This document shows, piece by piece, positions 36,495 through 46,086 of a DNA stretch of 64,000 nucleotides. Numbering within the stretch: position 1 is the stretch's first letter; every line of letters begins with the position of its first letter. The stretch lies in contig CAJPFJ010000036.1 of assembly GCA_905339155.1 (NCBI GenBank), forward strand, positions 34,128 to 98,127, read 5' to 3'. The position numbers and the translations under genes were made by a program. The notes under the pieces are model-generated. The model worked only from the letters and a program-made list of their open reading frames with translations. It was not told the DNA's origin and searched no databases. The DNA comes from Methanosarcinales archaeon (lineage in GTDB: Archaea; Halobacteriota; Methanosarcinia; Methanosarcinales; Methanoperedenaceae).

Positions 36495-36995
36495 ATGAAT
36501 AAGAAAATGATAACGATATTACTTCTGGCAGCATCAGTGATTCTTGTAGCGGCGCCGGAGTCTTTTGCAACAACTCAATATTTTGCGGCATTGAACACAG
36601 TGTATCCTGGCGGTTCATGTGGAACCTGCCATGTTAATAGTTCAAATGACGGACCACGTACCCCTTACGGACTATTATTTGAGAAACAAACTAATCATAC
36701 TTCTAATGCCAGTGCAGCCCTCAGAGCTATAGGGGCACCACCGACGGCAAACTTAACTACACCAGCTGTCACATTGACTCCCGCAGCAACATTGACAGCA
36801 ACACCAGAAGTTACAACAGTAACGGAAACACCAGAAGTGGAAACAACAGAAGTGGAAACAACCGAAGATACCACAGTGACAGAAACAGAGGAAGAAACCC
36901 CAGCAACAACAACTACAAAGTCTCCAGGATTCGGAATTGTAGTTTCAATGATTGGATTAATTGCCTGGGCTCTTCTTGGAAGACGAAAAAATTAA
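36495..36995 (+). CDS. Surface monoheme cytochrome c with PGF-CTERM-like anchor
   Basis: A 166-aa exported protein with a very strong ribosome site (AAGGAGG). Residues 1-25 are a signal peptide (cleavage near SFA-TT). A single heme site, GGSCGTCHVNSS, lies near residue 42 in a small domain (YFAALNTVYPG). A ~70-aa Thr/Glu/Pro-rich stretch spans the surface layer. The tail KSPGFGIVVSMIGLIAWALL plus RRKN is a PGF-CTERM sorting signal for archaeosortase A (PGF motif, helix, basic end). It would end up lipid-anchored outside the cell. Confidence 0.85.
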   Translation: MNKKMITILLLAASVILVAAPESFATTQYFAALNTVYPGGSCGTCHVNSSNDGPRTPYGLLFEKQTNHTSNASAALRAIGAPPTANLTTPAVTLTPAATLTATPEVTTVTETPEVETTEVETTEDTTVTETEEETPATTTTKSPGFGIVVSMIGLIAWALLGRRKN

Positions 36996-37073
36996 GATAT
37001 TGAGGCAAATTTTGCCTCAACTTATTATATTTTGTCAGTATCTTAATGATTAATATATATTAGATGCATATTG

Positions 37074-37943
37074 ATGGCTATGGCAAAAGATAGACATGTT
37101 ATGGAAGCTCTTGGAAAAACACGGGTAGTTGTTGAGAATGGAAAGGTCATTGAAGTCAGTGAACCGCAGACAGAATACTGCCCTATATTCGATAAGGTCC
37201 GCGGGATAAAGAAATTCACTTCAAAGTCCGCAAAGGAAAATATCGAGTTCAGGATAAAGGATTTCGGCCTTTTCACAGAGGATAGGGCTATCGAAATGGA
37301 AATATTCGTAGGATTTGGGGCAAGTGAGACCTTTATGACAGGATTGCGCCGGGGGCTTATTGATACCTGTGTGACCGCATGCGACGGCGCAGGCACTGTG
37401 ATCACGAATAATCCAAAACTCGCACAGGGTATGGGTTCTCGCATTTCCGGATTGTCCGAGACTACGCCTATCCCGAAACTTATCGAACGGATACATGAGG
37501 TTGACGGCATCGTTCTTGACCCTGCAACCGCTGCTCTTGACCAGGTCGCTGGCGTGAAAAAAGCGATAGGTCTGGGTTATAAAAAAATAGGAGTTTCTGT
37601 AACGAATGCCAAGGATGTCCGTGAAATGAGGGCGCTTGAGAAAAAACATAATGTCCAGGTGATCGCATTTGGTGTCCATACTACAGGTATGCCTGAGGAT
37701 GAGGCAAAAGAATTCATAGACCTTGTGGATATGACCACAGGATGTACTTCAAAATGGATCAGGGGCTGCGTGGCTGGTAAAACGATCGCCCAGTTCGGTA
37801 CTGCGATTCCTATATTTGCAATAACACAATGCGGCAAAGAGATGCTGCTTGAGCGGGCAAAAGAAGTGACAGATCCGATCCTGATTAATACGATGAGACT
37901 GCCTGTACAACCGGATGAAAAGCAGCCAAGGCCGCTTATTTAA
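37074..37943 (+). CDS. Methanogenesis marker protein 8 (DUF2099)
   Basis: A 289-aa soluble protein of the DUF2099/methanogenesis marker 8 family, found in methanogens and methane-oxidising archaea. Recognisable blocks are TEYCPIFDKVRGI, GASETFMTGLRRGLIDTCVT, GAGTVITNNPKLAQGMG and CTSKWIRGCVAGKTIAQFG; the conserved cysteines may hold a metal. Function is unknown but linked to methyl-coenzyme M reductase biology by its distribution. The start is the ATG at 37074 or 37080 (a TTG precedes). It is a single gene with an AT-rich leader. Confidence 0.9.
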   Translation: MAMAKDRHVMEALGKTRVVVENGKVIEVSEPQTEYCPIFDKVRGIKKFTSKSAKENIEFRIKDFGLFTEDRAIEMEIFVGFGASETFMTGLRRGLIDTCVTACDGAGTVITNNPKLAQGMGSRISGLSETTPIPKLIERIHEVDGIVLDPATAALDQVAGVKKAIGLGYKKIGVSVTNAKDVREMRALEKKHNVQVIAFGVHTTGMPEDEAKEFIDLVDMTTGCTSKWIRGCVAGKTIAQFGTAIPIFAITQCGKEMLLERAKEVTDPILINTMRLPVQPDEKQPRPLI

Positions 37944-38118
37944 AAAGTTAGTGTGATGGCTCATTTCTGTAATATCAGAATTTTCCAGCCACTTTTTCAT
38001 TTTTTGTTTAATCTTTCCGAAGAGGTAACCAGCATGTTTGGATACATTTCTGCTATTATGATGACATGCCATCAGGTCTTCTAGGCATATTACAAGAGCA
38101 TAATGTAGGCGATAGCGC

Positions 38119-38286
38119 ATGAAAAATACTCTTAAAGTACAAAGGGCAATTCATGATATGACTCAGGATGATCTTGCAAAAAAAGTGAAGTCAAACGCTA
38201 AGAGCATCCAAAGATGCCGAACTATGCTTAGCCTCGAACAAAGTAATCTGCCAGCAACTCAGCCTGCTTTAATACAGTATCAATAG
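38119..38286 (+). pseudogene. N-terminal fragment of an XRE-type HTH regulator
   Basis: MKNTLKVQRAIHDMTQDDLA is the start of a YozG/XRE-like HTH, but after the second helix the sequence departs (KSIQRCRTM) and runs into the 3' end of hsdR on the other strand, stopping at 38286. A complete domain needs ~65 residues of the right pattern. It is probably the broken end of a regulator gene at the border of the restriction locus. Confidence 0.45.
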
Positions 38287-40627
38287 CCTTTTGCTGCATA
38301 TCCGGCGGATACCCGTATTTGTTCAATGTTCTTTTTACCATTACCATCAACTTTGCCCTTGCACTTTCCCGAATTGTCCAATCTATTGTCGCATTAGCCT
38401 TTACCTTCTCTGCCACTTCAATTGCAATAATTTTCAATTTGTCATCACCCAGGACCTGGACGGCTGAGTCATTTTCTGCAAGCGCATCATAGAAAGCCAG
38501 CTCTTCTTTTGATAATCCCAGATGAGCTTCTCTTTCGTCATTCTCTTGTATTTTCTTGGCAACTTCATCAACCAAAAACTGTATGATTTCTGCAGTTGTC
38601 AGTAACCCATTATTATACCTTTTGATGCCATTTTCAAGCATTTCAAGCAATGCCTTACTTTTCACCAGGTTGGTTTTTGAACGGATTCGGATTTCGTCAT
38701 TGAGGATTTTCTTTAACAATTCAAGAGCAAGGTTCTGATGCTTCATCTCCTTTATCTCCAGCAGAAATTTCTCTGACAGAATGGATATTTCAGGCTTCTT
38801 TATCCCTGCAGCATCAAAAATATCCACAACCTGATCTGAACTCAACGCTTCATCAACTATCTGTTTTATAGTAGTTTCAATATCCGCATCTGACCTGCCA
38901 CCCCCGTCGCCTATAAACTTTACAAGCCTTGTCTTTACTGCCTGAAAGAATGCAACCTCGTCTGTTATTGCCATTGCTTCTTCCTCAGGTACAGATAATA
39001 CAAACGCCTGGGAAAGTAGTGTTACTTCCCGGATTAAGCGGTTCTTGCCATCCGGAAGACCCATTATGTGTTCCTCTGCCTGCAGGATTATCGAAAGCTT
39101 TTCTTGTGGTGGAGCTACAAAGAAACGCCTGTAATTAAAACCCGTTCCTGGATATTTGCCGTAATAAGCAGTGGGTTCAGCGATAAGGATCTCCTCTTTT
39201 GATTTGCTTTCTTGAAAGAAAAGCTGGCGCACTACTTCCAGCTTCTCCAGCATTGCAGCCACTGCTTTTTCCTGTCCTTCTGCCGGGTCGCCTTTTCCGC
39301 CTGAATTTGAATAAAAAGACAATGCTTTTTTGAGGTCTGTTGCGATACCCAAATAATCAACAACCAGACCTCCAGGTTTGTCTTTAAATACCCTGTTTAC
39401 TCTTGCTATTGCCTGCATCAGACCGTGGTCTTTCATTGGTTTATCAACATAAAGCGTATGCAAACATGGCACGTCAAAACCTGTGAGCCACATATCTATG
39501 ACGATGACCAGTCTTAATGGATCTTCCGGGTCTTTCATTCTATCGGATAAATCCCTGCGCTGCGATTTAGTGGTGTGATGCTTCTGCATTACAGGGCCGT
39601 CAGCGCTGGATGCAGTCATAACAACTTTGATTGCGCCTTTGGACAGGTCGTCATTGTGCCATTGGGGTCTTAGCTGGATGATCTCATTGTAGAGGTCAAC
39701 GGAAATCCTGCGGCTCATCGCTACAATCAGTCCTTTGCCTTCAAATACGGCATTACGCTGCTCAAAGTGTGTGACGATATCCTTTGCCAGATTCTTTATC
39801 CTTTCCGGATTACCAACAATGGCTTCAAGTTTTGTCCACTTTGCTCTTACTCTTTGCTTGTCGGTTATTTCTTCGTCTTCTTCAAGTTCTTTATCAAACT
39901 CCGCGATCAAGCGCCTGCCTTCTTCATCCAGATTGACCCTGGCTAAACGGCTTTCATAGTAAATCTTTACTGTGGCGCCATCAGCAATGGACTGTGAAAT
40001 ATCGTAGATGTCAACATACTGCCCGAATACTGCGGGGGTGTTTACGTCTGTGCCTTCAATGGGCGTGCCTGTAAAACCAATATAAGTCGCATTGGGCAGG
40101 GCATCTCTCATATATTTGGCAAAGCCGTAAGCTATACGTTTTCCGATTACATCTTTTGTTTCTTTATCTTTTATGTCAACCAGCTTTGCCTGGAAACCAT
40201 ACTGAGTCCTATGTGCTTCATCTGCAATGACTACAATGTTGGTTCTGTCTGAGAGCCTGTAGTATTCCGCCTTACCTGCTTCGGGTAAAAATTTCTGGAT
40301 GGTTGTAAACACAATACCGCCTGATGCAACGTTCAACAGTTGTTTCAAATGCTCCCGGTCTTTTGCCTGAATCGGTTCCTGCCTAAGCAACTGCTTTCCG
40401 GCTGCAAAGGTGTCAAATAGCTGGTCGTCCAGGTCGTTGCGGTCTGTGATAACTACAACTGTGGGATTGTTCAAACTTAACACAAGCTTGGCTGTGTAGA
40501 AAACCATTGAAATAGATTTGCCGCTTCCCTGCGTGTGCCATACGACACCGCCTTTGCGGTTCCCGTTTGTAGAAGCTGCTTTGATCGTGTTTTCTACTGC
40601 TTTATTGACTGCATAGTATTGATGATA
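38228..40627 (-). CDS. hsdR: Type I restriction enzyme R subunit, C-terminal (motor) part of a split gene
   Basis: This piece carries the SF2 translocase and C-terminal domains of HsdR. Walker A is [10 protein letters not shown], the DEAD-box motif is [13 protein letters not shown], motif III is FTGTP, and motif VI is [10 protein letters not shown]; the helical end binds the methylase. The first ATG in the frame is at 40507, after Walker A; the true coding sequence continues to 40627 with [18 protein letters not shown]. There the 11-bp attachment core begins and the rest of the gene lies 21.4 kb away at 62012-62872. Joined across the core, 62872-62031 plus 40616-38228 gives exactly 1077 codons. 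Confidence 0.93.
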   Translation of the reverse strand, partial: YHQYYAVNKAVENTIKAASTNGNRKGGVVWHTQGSGKSISMVFYTAKLVLSLNNPTVVVITDRNDLDDQLFDTFAAGKQLLRQEPIQAKDREHLKQLLNVASGGIVFTTIQKFLPEAGKAEYYRLSDRTNIVVIADEAHRTQYGFQAKLVDIKDKETKDVIGKRIAYGFAKYMRDALPNATYIGFTGTPIEGTDVNTPAVFGQYVDIYDISQSIADGATVKIYYESRLARVNLDEEGRRLIAEFDKELEEDEEITDKQRVRAKWTKLEAIVGNPERIKNLAKDIVTHFEQRNAVFEGKGLIVAMSRRISVDLYNEIIQLRPQWHNDDLSKGAIKVVMTASSADGPVMQKHHTTKSQRRDLSDRMKDPEDPLRLVIVIDMWLTGFDVPCLHTLYVDKPMKDHGLMQAIARVNRVFKDKPGGLVVDYLGIATDLKKALSFYSNSGGKGDPAEGQEKAVAAMLEKLEVVRQLFFQESKSKEEILIAEPTAYYGKYPGTGFNYRRFFVAPPQEKLSIILQAEEHIMGLPDGKNRLIREVTLLSQAFVLSVPEEEAMAITDEVAFFQAVKTRLVKFIGDGGGRSDADIETTIKQIVDEALSSDQVVDIFDAAGIKKPEISILSEKFLLEIKEMKHQNLALELLKKILNDEIRIRSKTNLVKSKALLEMLENGIKRYNNGLLTTAEIIQFLVDEVAKKIQENDEREAHLGLSKEELAFYDALAENDSAVQVLGDDKLKIIAIEVAEKVKANATIDWTIRESARAKLMVMVKRTLNKYGYPPDMQQKAIDTVLKQAELLADYFVRG
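40617..40627. other. Attachment site core, left junction
   Basis: TATTGATGATA, identical to 62031-62041. It lies in the hsdR codons for Tyr-His-Gln-Tyr. These 11 bp are the only exact direct repeat I see at the two junctions. Confidence 0.85.
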
Positions 40628-40640
40628 AGATACTAATATA

Positions 40641-40651
40641 GCATGATATTA
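40641..40651 (+). repeat. Left terminal inverted repeat of the element
   Basis: GCATGATATTA, separated from the attachment core by 13 nt. The mirror copy is at 62007-62017 with the same spacing. Likely recombinase or accessory-factor binding site. Confidence 0.7.
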
Positions 40652-40682
40652 TATACTATGGGTGTGTATAGTGGTTTAAGGT

Positions 40683-41834
40683 GTGTTTATGAAATTGAGC
40701 AAATATCTTGAAATGAAAGAAGCACAGGGGATAGAAAAGAATAGTCACAGGACTTACAGTTATGTTTTGGGATACCTGAATACATGGAAGGAACTGGAAC
40801 AAATCACAAAAGATGACCTTGTATCTTACTTCAATAAGAAGGAATGGAAGGCCAAAGCAGATTCCACAAAGAACTTACATATTATCATAATGAAAGCTTA
40901 TTTCAAAGATATTGGAAAGTTGGAAGTCATTGATTGGATTAAAAGAAAACCACTAAGGGAAACAATTAGTCCAGAACAAACACTGACACCAGATGATATA
41001 AACAGGCTTTTGGAAGTTGCGGGTAATCATTATGATAAGGCTTTAATTGCATTTTTATTTGACGCTGGATGTAGGATAAGTGAAGCTCAAAGAATCAAAT
41101 GGAAGGACTTACAGGATACGACAGATGGTATAATTGTATCTATTCCAACCAAGAAGACAAGCGCAGGTTATCGTAAGGTAATATTACCCTTTGCGTCTCA
41201 ATATCTTAAGAATCTTAAGATTGATGTTTATGGAAAGAATGATGATTTTATATTCAGTCGAGCTTATCGGACTCATGCAGATAGAATTCATAAGATAAGC
41301 ATAGAATCAGGACTAGACAAGCCCTTCACCTGTCATAAGCTAAGACATGCAGCAGCTACCGAGTTAGTGTTGCAGGGAGTACAGGAAGGAATTATTAAAA
41401 AAAAGATGGGATGGAGTGCTTCAAGTCCGATGATTGCAAGATACACACACCCCAACGATGATTCAGTGATTCAAGTAACTTTAAAGATGCAGGGTAAAAA
41501 AATAGAAACAATGAAGCCCACTAATATCAATCAACCTGAAAAACTATCTATTACAGATGCAGCAGGACACTTATTTAAAATAGAAGAAGAAAACGAAATA
41601 TTAAAAAATAAGATGTCTGAGATGGAGAACGCCAATAAAAACAGTGCGCAAGAACTTAACGGATTAAGAGAATTGGTTTTTAAGATGCTTAAAGATAAAG
41701 GCGATGAGCTGATGAAGGTAAAAAGACCTTTAAGTGAAAAACAAGCTGATGGACAGTATTATCCAGAAATCGAAGAGAAAGAGTTGCAATTAGTAGCCAC
41801 TGGAGAACAGAAAAAAAGGGTAGGTGTAAAATGA
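40683..41834 (+). CDS. Tyrosine recombinase/integrase
   Basis: A 383-aa integrase. Residues 1-90 form the SAM-like N-terminal DNA-binding domain, 100-265 the catalytic domain with Arg131 (DAGCRISEAQ), HKLR at 218-221, Trp244 (MGWSASS) and nucleophile Tyr254 (ARYTH). The last 110 residues hold a coiled coil (KIEEENEILKNKMSEMENAN). It reads inward from the left attachment site, 55 bp from the core, so the gene is intact in the integrated state, unlike SSV-type integrases that are split. It very likely made the insertion in hsdR. Its stop overlaps the next start (ATGA). Confidence 0.93.
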   Translation: MFMKLSKYLEMKEAQGIEKNSHRTYSYVLGYLNTWKELEQITKDDLVSYFNKKEWKAKADSTKNLHIIIMKAYFKDIGKLEVIDWIKRKPLRETISPEQTLTPDDINRLLEVAGNHYDKALIAFLFDAGCRISEAQRIKWKDLQDTTDGIIVSIPTKKTSAGYRKVILPFASQYLKNLKIDVYGKNDDFIFSRAYRTHADRIHKISIESGLDKPFTCHKLRHAAATELVLQGVQEGIIKKKMGWSASSPMIARYTHPNDDSVIQVTLKMQGKKIETMKPTNINQPEKLSITDAAGHLFKIEEENEILKNKMSEMENANKNSAQELNGLRELVFKMLKDKGDELMKVKRPLSEKQADGQYYPEIEEKELQLVATGEQKKRVGVK

Positions 41835-42184
41835 CCACCACCAATAAAGAAAAAATCCTTTCAATCCTATCGAATCGTAAAATGACCAACACTGATAACA
41901 TTACTACAAATTCAGAAAAAAAAATACTCAAAAACTGGCAGGAAATTTTAGATGCAAAAACAAACGAAGATTTCAAATATATCGAAATTCCAGAAAGCGA
42001 AAAAATGACCACTAATAAAGAAAAAATCATCGAACTCCTATCATTTCGTTCTATGTCAGAAGCAACATTATCCAAGAAATCAGGTATCCAACTCACAGAA
42101 TTAAGACCCATTCTTGGTGAACTTTGTGATGCTGGAAAAATAGAACACATTGGTAAAATTGTAAGGCTTAAGTCAAATTTTTAA
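41831..42184 (+). CDS. Winged-helix DNA-binding protein
   Basis: A 117-aa protein overlapping the integrase stop by four bases, so translationally coupled. The C-terminal half is a winged helix (TTNKEKIIELLSFRSMSEAT, then SKKSGIQLTELRPILGELCD). The N-terminal half repeats the first helix (TTNKEKILSILSNRKM), suggesting an internal duplication. Position after the integrase fits an excisionase or repressor role, but this is inference. Confidence 0.7.
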   Translation: MTTTNKEKILSILSNRKMTNTDNITTNSEKKILKNWQEILDAKTNEDFKYIEIPESEKMTTNKEKIIELLSFRSMSEATLSKKSGIQLTELRPILGELCDAGKIEHIGKIVRLKSNF

Positions 42185-42312
42185 GCCACCAGGATTGTGT
42201 TAAAGGCGCAAAGTCTGTAAATAGGTACAAATCTGTACCTTAATACATCTTTTGTAATGAGCATTTCAACTCACACATACCTTTTTACCCGCTACTATCA
42301 TAGTCAAAATCT

Positions 42313-42642
42313 ATGACAGATTTTTCAGATTGGATAAAGAAACAGCAAGATGAAGGCGAATTGAAAGATTATGAACTTGTACCGATACGTAAAATATATA
42401 AAATAGCCAAATATAAGCGAGATCCTGATATCCTTGATTGGATAATGCGAGATTTAGCAGAGACACGTCAAAGAGAGATTTTATGCCGAGATTGTAAGAA
42501 ATGGATGAAATTTCATAATGAAGTTATAAAAGAATTAGACCAACCAGATTTGGGTATAGTGAATAATACAACAACTTGTGGTTATTGCGAATTTATAGAT
42601 AAATGCGATACATGGTTCGTAATACAGGATGTAAAGAAGTGA
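42313..42642 (+). CDS. Small zinc-binding protein
   Basis: A 109-aa hydrophilic protein with two Cys pairs: ILCRDCKKW near residue 58 and TTCGYCEFIDKCDTW near residue 92. The layout suggests a zinc ribbon in the second half. No family recognised. It lies between the integrase pair and the AbrB-like gene, with gaps of ~130 and ~390 bp, so it is probably transcribed on its own. Confidence 0.6.
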   Translation: MTDFSDWIKKQQDEGELKDYELVPIRKIYKIAKYKRDPDILDWIMRDLAETRQREILCRDCKKWMKFHNEVIKELDQPDLGIVNNTTTCGYCEFIDKCDTWFVIQDVKK

Positions 42643-43030
42643 ACTTTTTTAATTTTTCTTATACCCATTATCATTAAGACATTTCTAACAATCATTACTT
42701 TAACTCATTTTATTGTTAGTTAAGTAGCTCTTCGAAGTAGTAATTTGCTACTCCTACCACTCCTACAACCTTAGAAAAAACTATATTAATAGTTCCATTA
42801 CTGGTATCAAATTAAAAAAATATTATAATAGACATATCTTGTAATACAACTTCTTAACATACCGATTACATATCTATTAATTTTTATCCATCCTAATAAA
42901 CAAATAAGCACAATGGTAACTCTAAATCGATTTTGAGTATTTTTAAAGGCTCTGAATGATAAAGTATATATAGTTTCAGTAACATTAATAGTAATTGTAA
43001 TTCTTCATAAATAAGAAGAATTCAGATAAG
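42643..43030. promoter_or_regulatory. Intergenic control region before the coiled-coil operon
   Basis: No gene. It holds the motif at 42903-42922 and a TATA-like AAAGTATATATA at about 42961-42972, ~60 bp before the ATG at 43031, fitting a promoter for the operon 43031-46079. Confidence 0.45.
42903..42922 (+). repeat. CACAATGGTAAC motif, copy 1
   Basis: AATAAGCACAATGGTAACTC; 18 of 20 bases match 46469-46488. Each copy lies upstream of an AbrB-like gene (43031 and 46670). Confidence 0.55.
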
Positions 43031-43171
43031 ATGATTGAAATGGAAATACAAAAAACTAGGCAATCTGGAAATTCAGTAGTAATTAGCCTGACAGGATTTG
43101 CAAAAATCGGTGAACATTACAAAATCGAAAAGAAAGACGAAAATACAATAATCTTAACTAGGGTGACTTGA
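43031..43171 (+). CDS. AbrB/SpoVT-like small regulator
   Basis: A 46-aa protein, MIEMEIQKTRQSGNSVVISL then FAKIGEHYKIEKKDENTIIL. This is the swapped-hairpin AbrB/MazE fold (R-x-x-GNSVVISL). It is shorter than usual. It starts the operon; its TGA is followed after one base by the next ATG. Probably an autoregulator. Confidence 0.65.
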   Translation: MIEMEIQKTRQSGNSVVISLTGFAKIGEHYKIEKKDENTIILTRVT

Positions 43172-43172
43172 A

Positions 43173-44630
43173 ATGAATTTTTTTGAAGAATTGGGTCTCA
43201 ATGGTGAAAAAATACCAAGAGGTTATGGAAAAGGTACGCCAAAAGAAGTTGTAAAAGCCTCCGATGATGAAATACGTAAGAAGGCATTAATCAATGAAAC
43301 AAAAAAAGAACCACAAAAAATAGATGAAGGGGTCGTTCAAGAAATCGATACAAAAATCTCAATGTTGCATAACTTAGCAACAAAACCAGCTATTGTAGTA
43401 GCACCAGTACCAACAAAAAACTACTATCCTACTCCAGAAGAGTATATAAATTTCCACAACGATTTTACACTCTATCGTAAACCATTGAATTTTACAATTA
43501 AAGACGATATCCTAACTGTAACAAATTCGGTGCCTAATGGAAGGCCACTAACAATAGGTATGTACGCAATAATTTCAATTCTTGGTGAGAAGTTCGATGC
43601 ACCAGTCATGGAGAATATTGACATCAAAAAAGGATACAGAACATTACCAGACTTCGATAAACTCGATGCGCAATTGAAACAAAAGTGGTGGGATTATCGA
43701 TGTTGTTTCACTGATTTGTACCAGTACTCAGTGCCTAGGGTTGAAAAAGAATGTATGATGTACCATGAATTGATGGCATTACCTCTGTTCCACCGAATTC
43801 AATTTTTAGAGTGGGAAAAATCCTTACTTTCTCAGAAAGTTGCAAACGGTATCATAGAAGGATTAAAAGAGCGAGATGCGCAACTCGAACAGATTCGGAA
43901 GGATTACCTGGCGAAATACGAGAATGAAAAGACAGTACACCGCACTGAGACCGACAGATTTAATAAAGAAACTCGAAATTACAGAACCGTATTGGAACAA
44001 TTGAAGGCGCGTAATGATAACCTGGCACAAAAATTAGAGTCAATAACTGAAGAACATGGTGAATGCTATCAGAAAATACAGGATGCTGAAAGTAAGACTG
44101 AAACAGCAGTAAGGGAAGTTACAAACTTGAAGATTAAACTTACCGAACTCGAAAAGAAGGTCATAAAATATGAAGTTGACCCATGGTCACAGGACTCAAA
44201 TAGTGATGCTGAAAGACCTGTTTACTTCAATAAGGTTACTGATGAAATAATATCTTATCCCGAAAATTTCAAAAAATCGTACAAATTATCTCGAAAAGAA
44301 GGCGAGGTTATGGTTTATACAAATGATAAGGATAAGGAGTTTAAAGTACCAGAGACCTTAATCATTCATCAGCAGAAGAAGAAGGCTTCAGATGCATTAT
44401 CAACATTGGTAACTGATGATAAGAAAGCTGGCACTGAGAAAGAAGATGGTAAGGTAAGGCGACAATATATTTTCGATACAATATCAAAAAATGGATCACT
44501 TTCAGTAGTGGAAATAGAGAAAAAAACAGGGATACCAAGAAATCTTATTTATGAAGATACCGATATCATGTTTGAAAATGGATTAATCACAAAGGATGAG
44601 GATAATAATGACAAATACACAACCGCATGA
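43173..44630 (+). CDS. Coiled-coil protein with C-terminal winged helix
   Basis: A 485-aa protein. Residues 1-90 are polar; 95-210 may be globular (PLNFTIKDDILTVTNS, WWDYRCCFTDLYQYS); 215-330 are a long coiled coil rich in E/K/Q; 340-410 are mixed; the last 60 residues are a winged helix (YIFDTISKNGSLSVVEIEKK, then GIPRNLIYEDTDIMFENGLI). No family recognised. A DNA-binding tip on a long coil suggests a segregation, replication-accessory or origin-binding role. The next gene overlaps its end. Confidence 0.6.
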   Translation: MNFFEELGLNGEKIPRGYGKGTPKEVVKASDDEIRKKALINETKKEPQKIDEGVVQEIDTKISMLHNLATKPAIVVAPVPTKNYYPTPEEYINFHNDFTLYRKPLNFTIKDDILTVTNSVPNGRPLTIGMYAIISILGEKFDAPVMENIDIKKGYRTLPDFDKLDAQLKQKWWDYRCCFTDLYQYSVPRVEKECMMYHELMALPLFHRIQFLEWEKSLLSQKVANGIIEGLKERDAQLEQIRKDYLAKYENEKTVHRTETDRFNKETRNYRTVLEQLKARNDNLAQKLESITEEHGECYQKIQDAESKTETAVREVTNLKIKLTELEKKVIKYEVDPWSQDSNSDAERPVYFNKVTDEIISYPENFKKSYKLSRKEGEVMVYTNDKDKEFKVPETLIIHQQKKKASDALSTLVTDDKKAGTEKEDGKVRRQYIFDTISKNGSLSVVEIEKKTGIPRNLIYEDTDIMFENGLITKDEDNNDKYTTA

Positions 44631-44910
44631 AGTATATAACAGACGGAAATATGAAATCCTTCTTTTTACATTAAATGCAGATACTGTTACAGCAGTAGAT
44701 TTAATTCATACACTGAAGATTAAAAATGATAATGCAAGAATGAGATTATCTAAGTTGTACCGACAGAATTATTTAATAAAAAATAAACGTGGAGTCTATA
44801 GACTTAGTGTTAAGGGTGTGCGAATATTAAAGCAGTTACAGGAACGAAGTAATCTCGAAAAAGAGACTGGAAAAGATGTTTCCTTTAATCTAAGAAAAAG
44901 TGCATTTTAA
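44608..44910 (+). CDS. Winged-helix protein
   Basis: A 100-aa protein, from the ATG at 44608 preceded by AGGATGAGG; an upstream ATG at 44596 is possible. It overlaps the 3' end of the previous gene. Almost the whole length is one winged helix (YEILLFTLNADTVTAVDLIH, KNDNARMRLSKLYRQNYLI, VYRLSVKGVRILKQL). Its stop TAA overlaps the next ATG by one base, so three genes are coupled. Likely a regulator or origin-binding protein. Confidence 0.65.
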   Translation: MTNTQPHEVYNRRKYEILLFTLNADTVTAVDLIHTLKIKNDNARMRLSKLYRQNYLIKNKRGVYRLSVKGVRILKQLQERSNLEKETGKDVSFNLRKSAF

Positions 44911-46079
44911 TGAAAACAATCGTTGACCCAACACCTTTAATAACAGAAGCGCAAAAAACAAACTTTGCTAATTTGGTTCACCAACAAGAGATTGAAGGAT
45001 ACAAGATCCAAATTCAACAACTCATTATAACAGTGCAAAACTTAACCGGTGATAATAAAAAACTCAAAGAAGCGCATAGTATTGAAGTTACAAAAAATGA
45101 TACTGTATCTAAAACATTGAAAGAAGCGCAACTGGAACTTACCAGAAAAGATGATATGATAAAGACCTTAACTGACAATCAAAATACAAGTATCAAAAGA
45201 ATTGTATCTATGACAGAGGAAGCGGTGACCATGACAGAAAAAAATAGTTCACAGATAAATGAACTTTCCACTAAAACTATTGAAATCAAAGACCATATTA
45301 AAAGCATACCCACACGTATCCAGGAAATGAAAACAGGAATTCTCAGGTCAAATGAAGAATTTAAAGATGAAATACAGGACACTACAGATGCATTATTAAG
45401 GACAAGATTTGATGAATTTGAAGTAAATATCTTTACTGAAGTATCAAAAATAGTATCAAATATACAGATACCCACTCCTACTATAGATGTAGTGGCACTT
45501 GAAAATAATATCATTGTGGCCATGCATAAACATGAAGCGGATAATAGAGAATTGATGATGAAAAATGTAAAGGAATATATTGATTCAATACCAAAACCAA
45601 CAACGGAAACACCTAATCTTGATGCATTTTATGATAAAATCATATTGGTATTTGATGAAAAGTTGGAAAAGTTGGAACTGCAATCAGATTTGATACAGAA
45701 AGCCTTTAACTCCTATTATGAAAAAATTGAATTGTTGATGAAGGCAAAAGAAGCACCAATTACGAAGCCTACTATTGATGATACCCACGATGAGTTATTA
45801 CCTGAAAATTCTAAACCTGTAGATATCATAACTCCAATCATAACTCCAATTCGGTCTAAGGATATTTTAACTCCTAATCAAAAAAAAATATATGATTTCC
45901 TTAAAGAGAATCCACATCAAAAAAACAAAGAAATATCTGAACATGTTGAAATAGCACCTGGTAATCTATCACCTATCCTAAAAGCAATGGTTGAAAAATC
46001 CATTATTATCAAAAATGTAGATGATAGTTATGAGGTCATAACTCCAATCATAACAAATGATACCGATATTGAGTTATGA
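44910..46079 (+). CDS. Coiled-coil protein with winged helix; 3' end carries iterons
   Basis: A 389-aa protein. Residues 15-160 and 200-290 are coiled coil (IQQLIITVQNLTGDNKKLKE; EKLEKLELQSDLIQKAFN). The C-terminus is a winged helix (KKIYDFLKENPHQKNKEISE, APGNLSPILKAMVEKSII). The same plan as the gene at 43173 suggests a shared function. The coding sequence itself contains copies of the downstream iteron: two ITPIIT-like stretches (around 45826-45844 and 46036-46054) are encoded by TCATAACTCCAATCATAAC. It may bind the iteron array that starts at its stop codon. Confidence 0.6.
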   Translation: MKTIVDPTPLITEAQKTNFANLVHQQEIEGYKIQIQQLIITVQNLTGDNKKLKEAHSIEVTKNDTVSKTLKEAQLELTRKDDMIKTLTDNQNTSIKRIVSMTEEAVTMTEKNSSQINELSTKTIEIKDHIKSIPTRIQEMKTGILRSNEEFKDEIQDTTDALLRTRFDEFEVNIFTEVSKIVSNIQIPTPTIDVVALENNIIVAMHKHEADNRELMMKNVKEYIDSIPKPTTETPNLDAFYDKIILVFDEKLEKLELQSDLIQKAFNSYYEKIELLMKAKEAPITKPTIDDTHDELLPENSKPVDIITPIITPIRSKDILTPNQKKIYDFLKENPHQKNKEISEHVEIAPGNLSPILKAMVEKSIIIKNVDDSYEVITPIITNDTDIEL

Positions 46080-46086
46080 TGTCGAT

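Noticed and set aside
37749..38120. 123-aa minus-strand frame
   Set aside because: It overlaps the 3' part of the marker 8 gene and has no recognisable domain or coding pattern; treated as a shadow.
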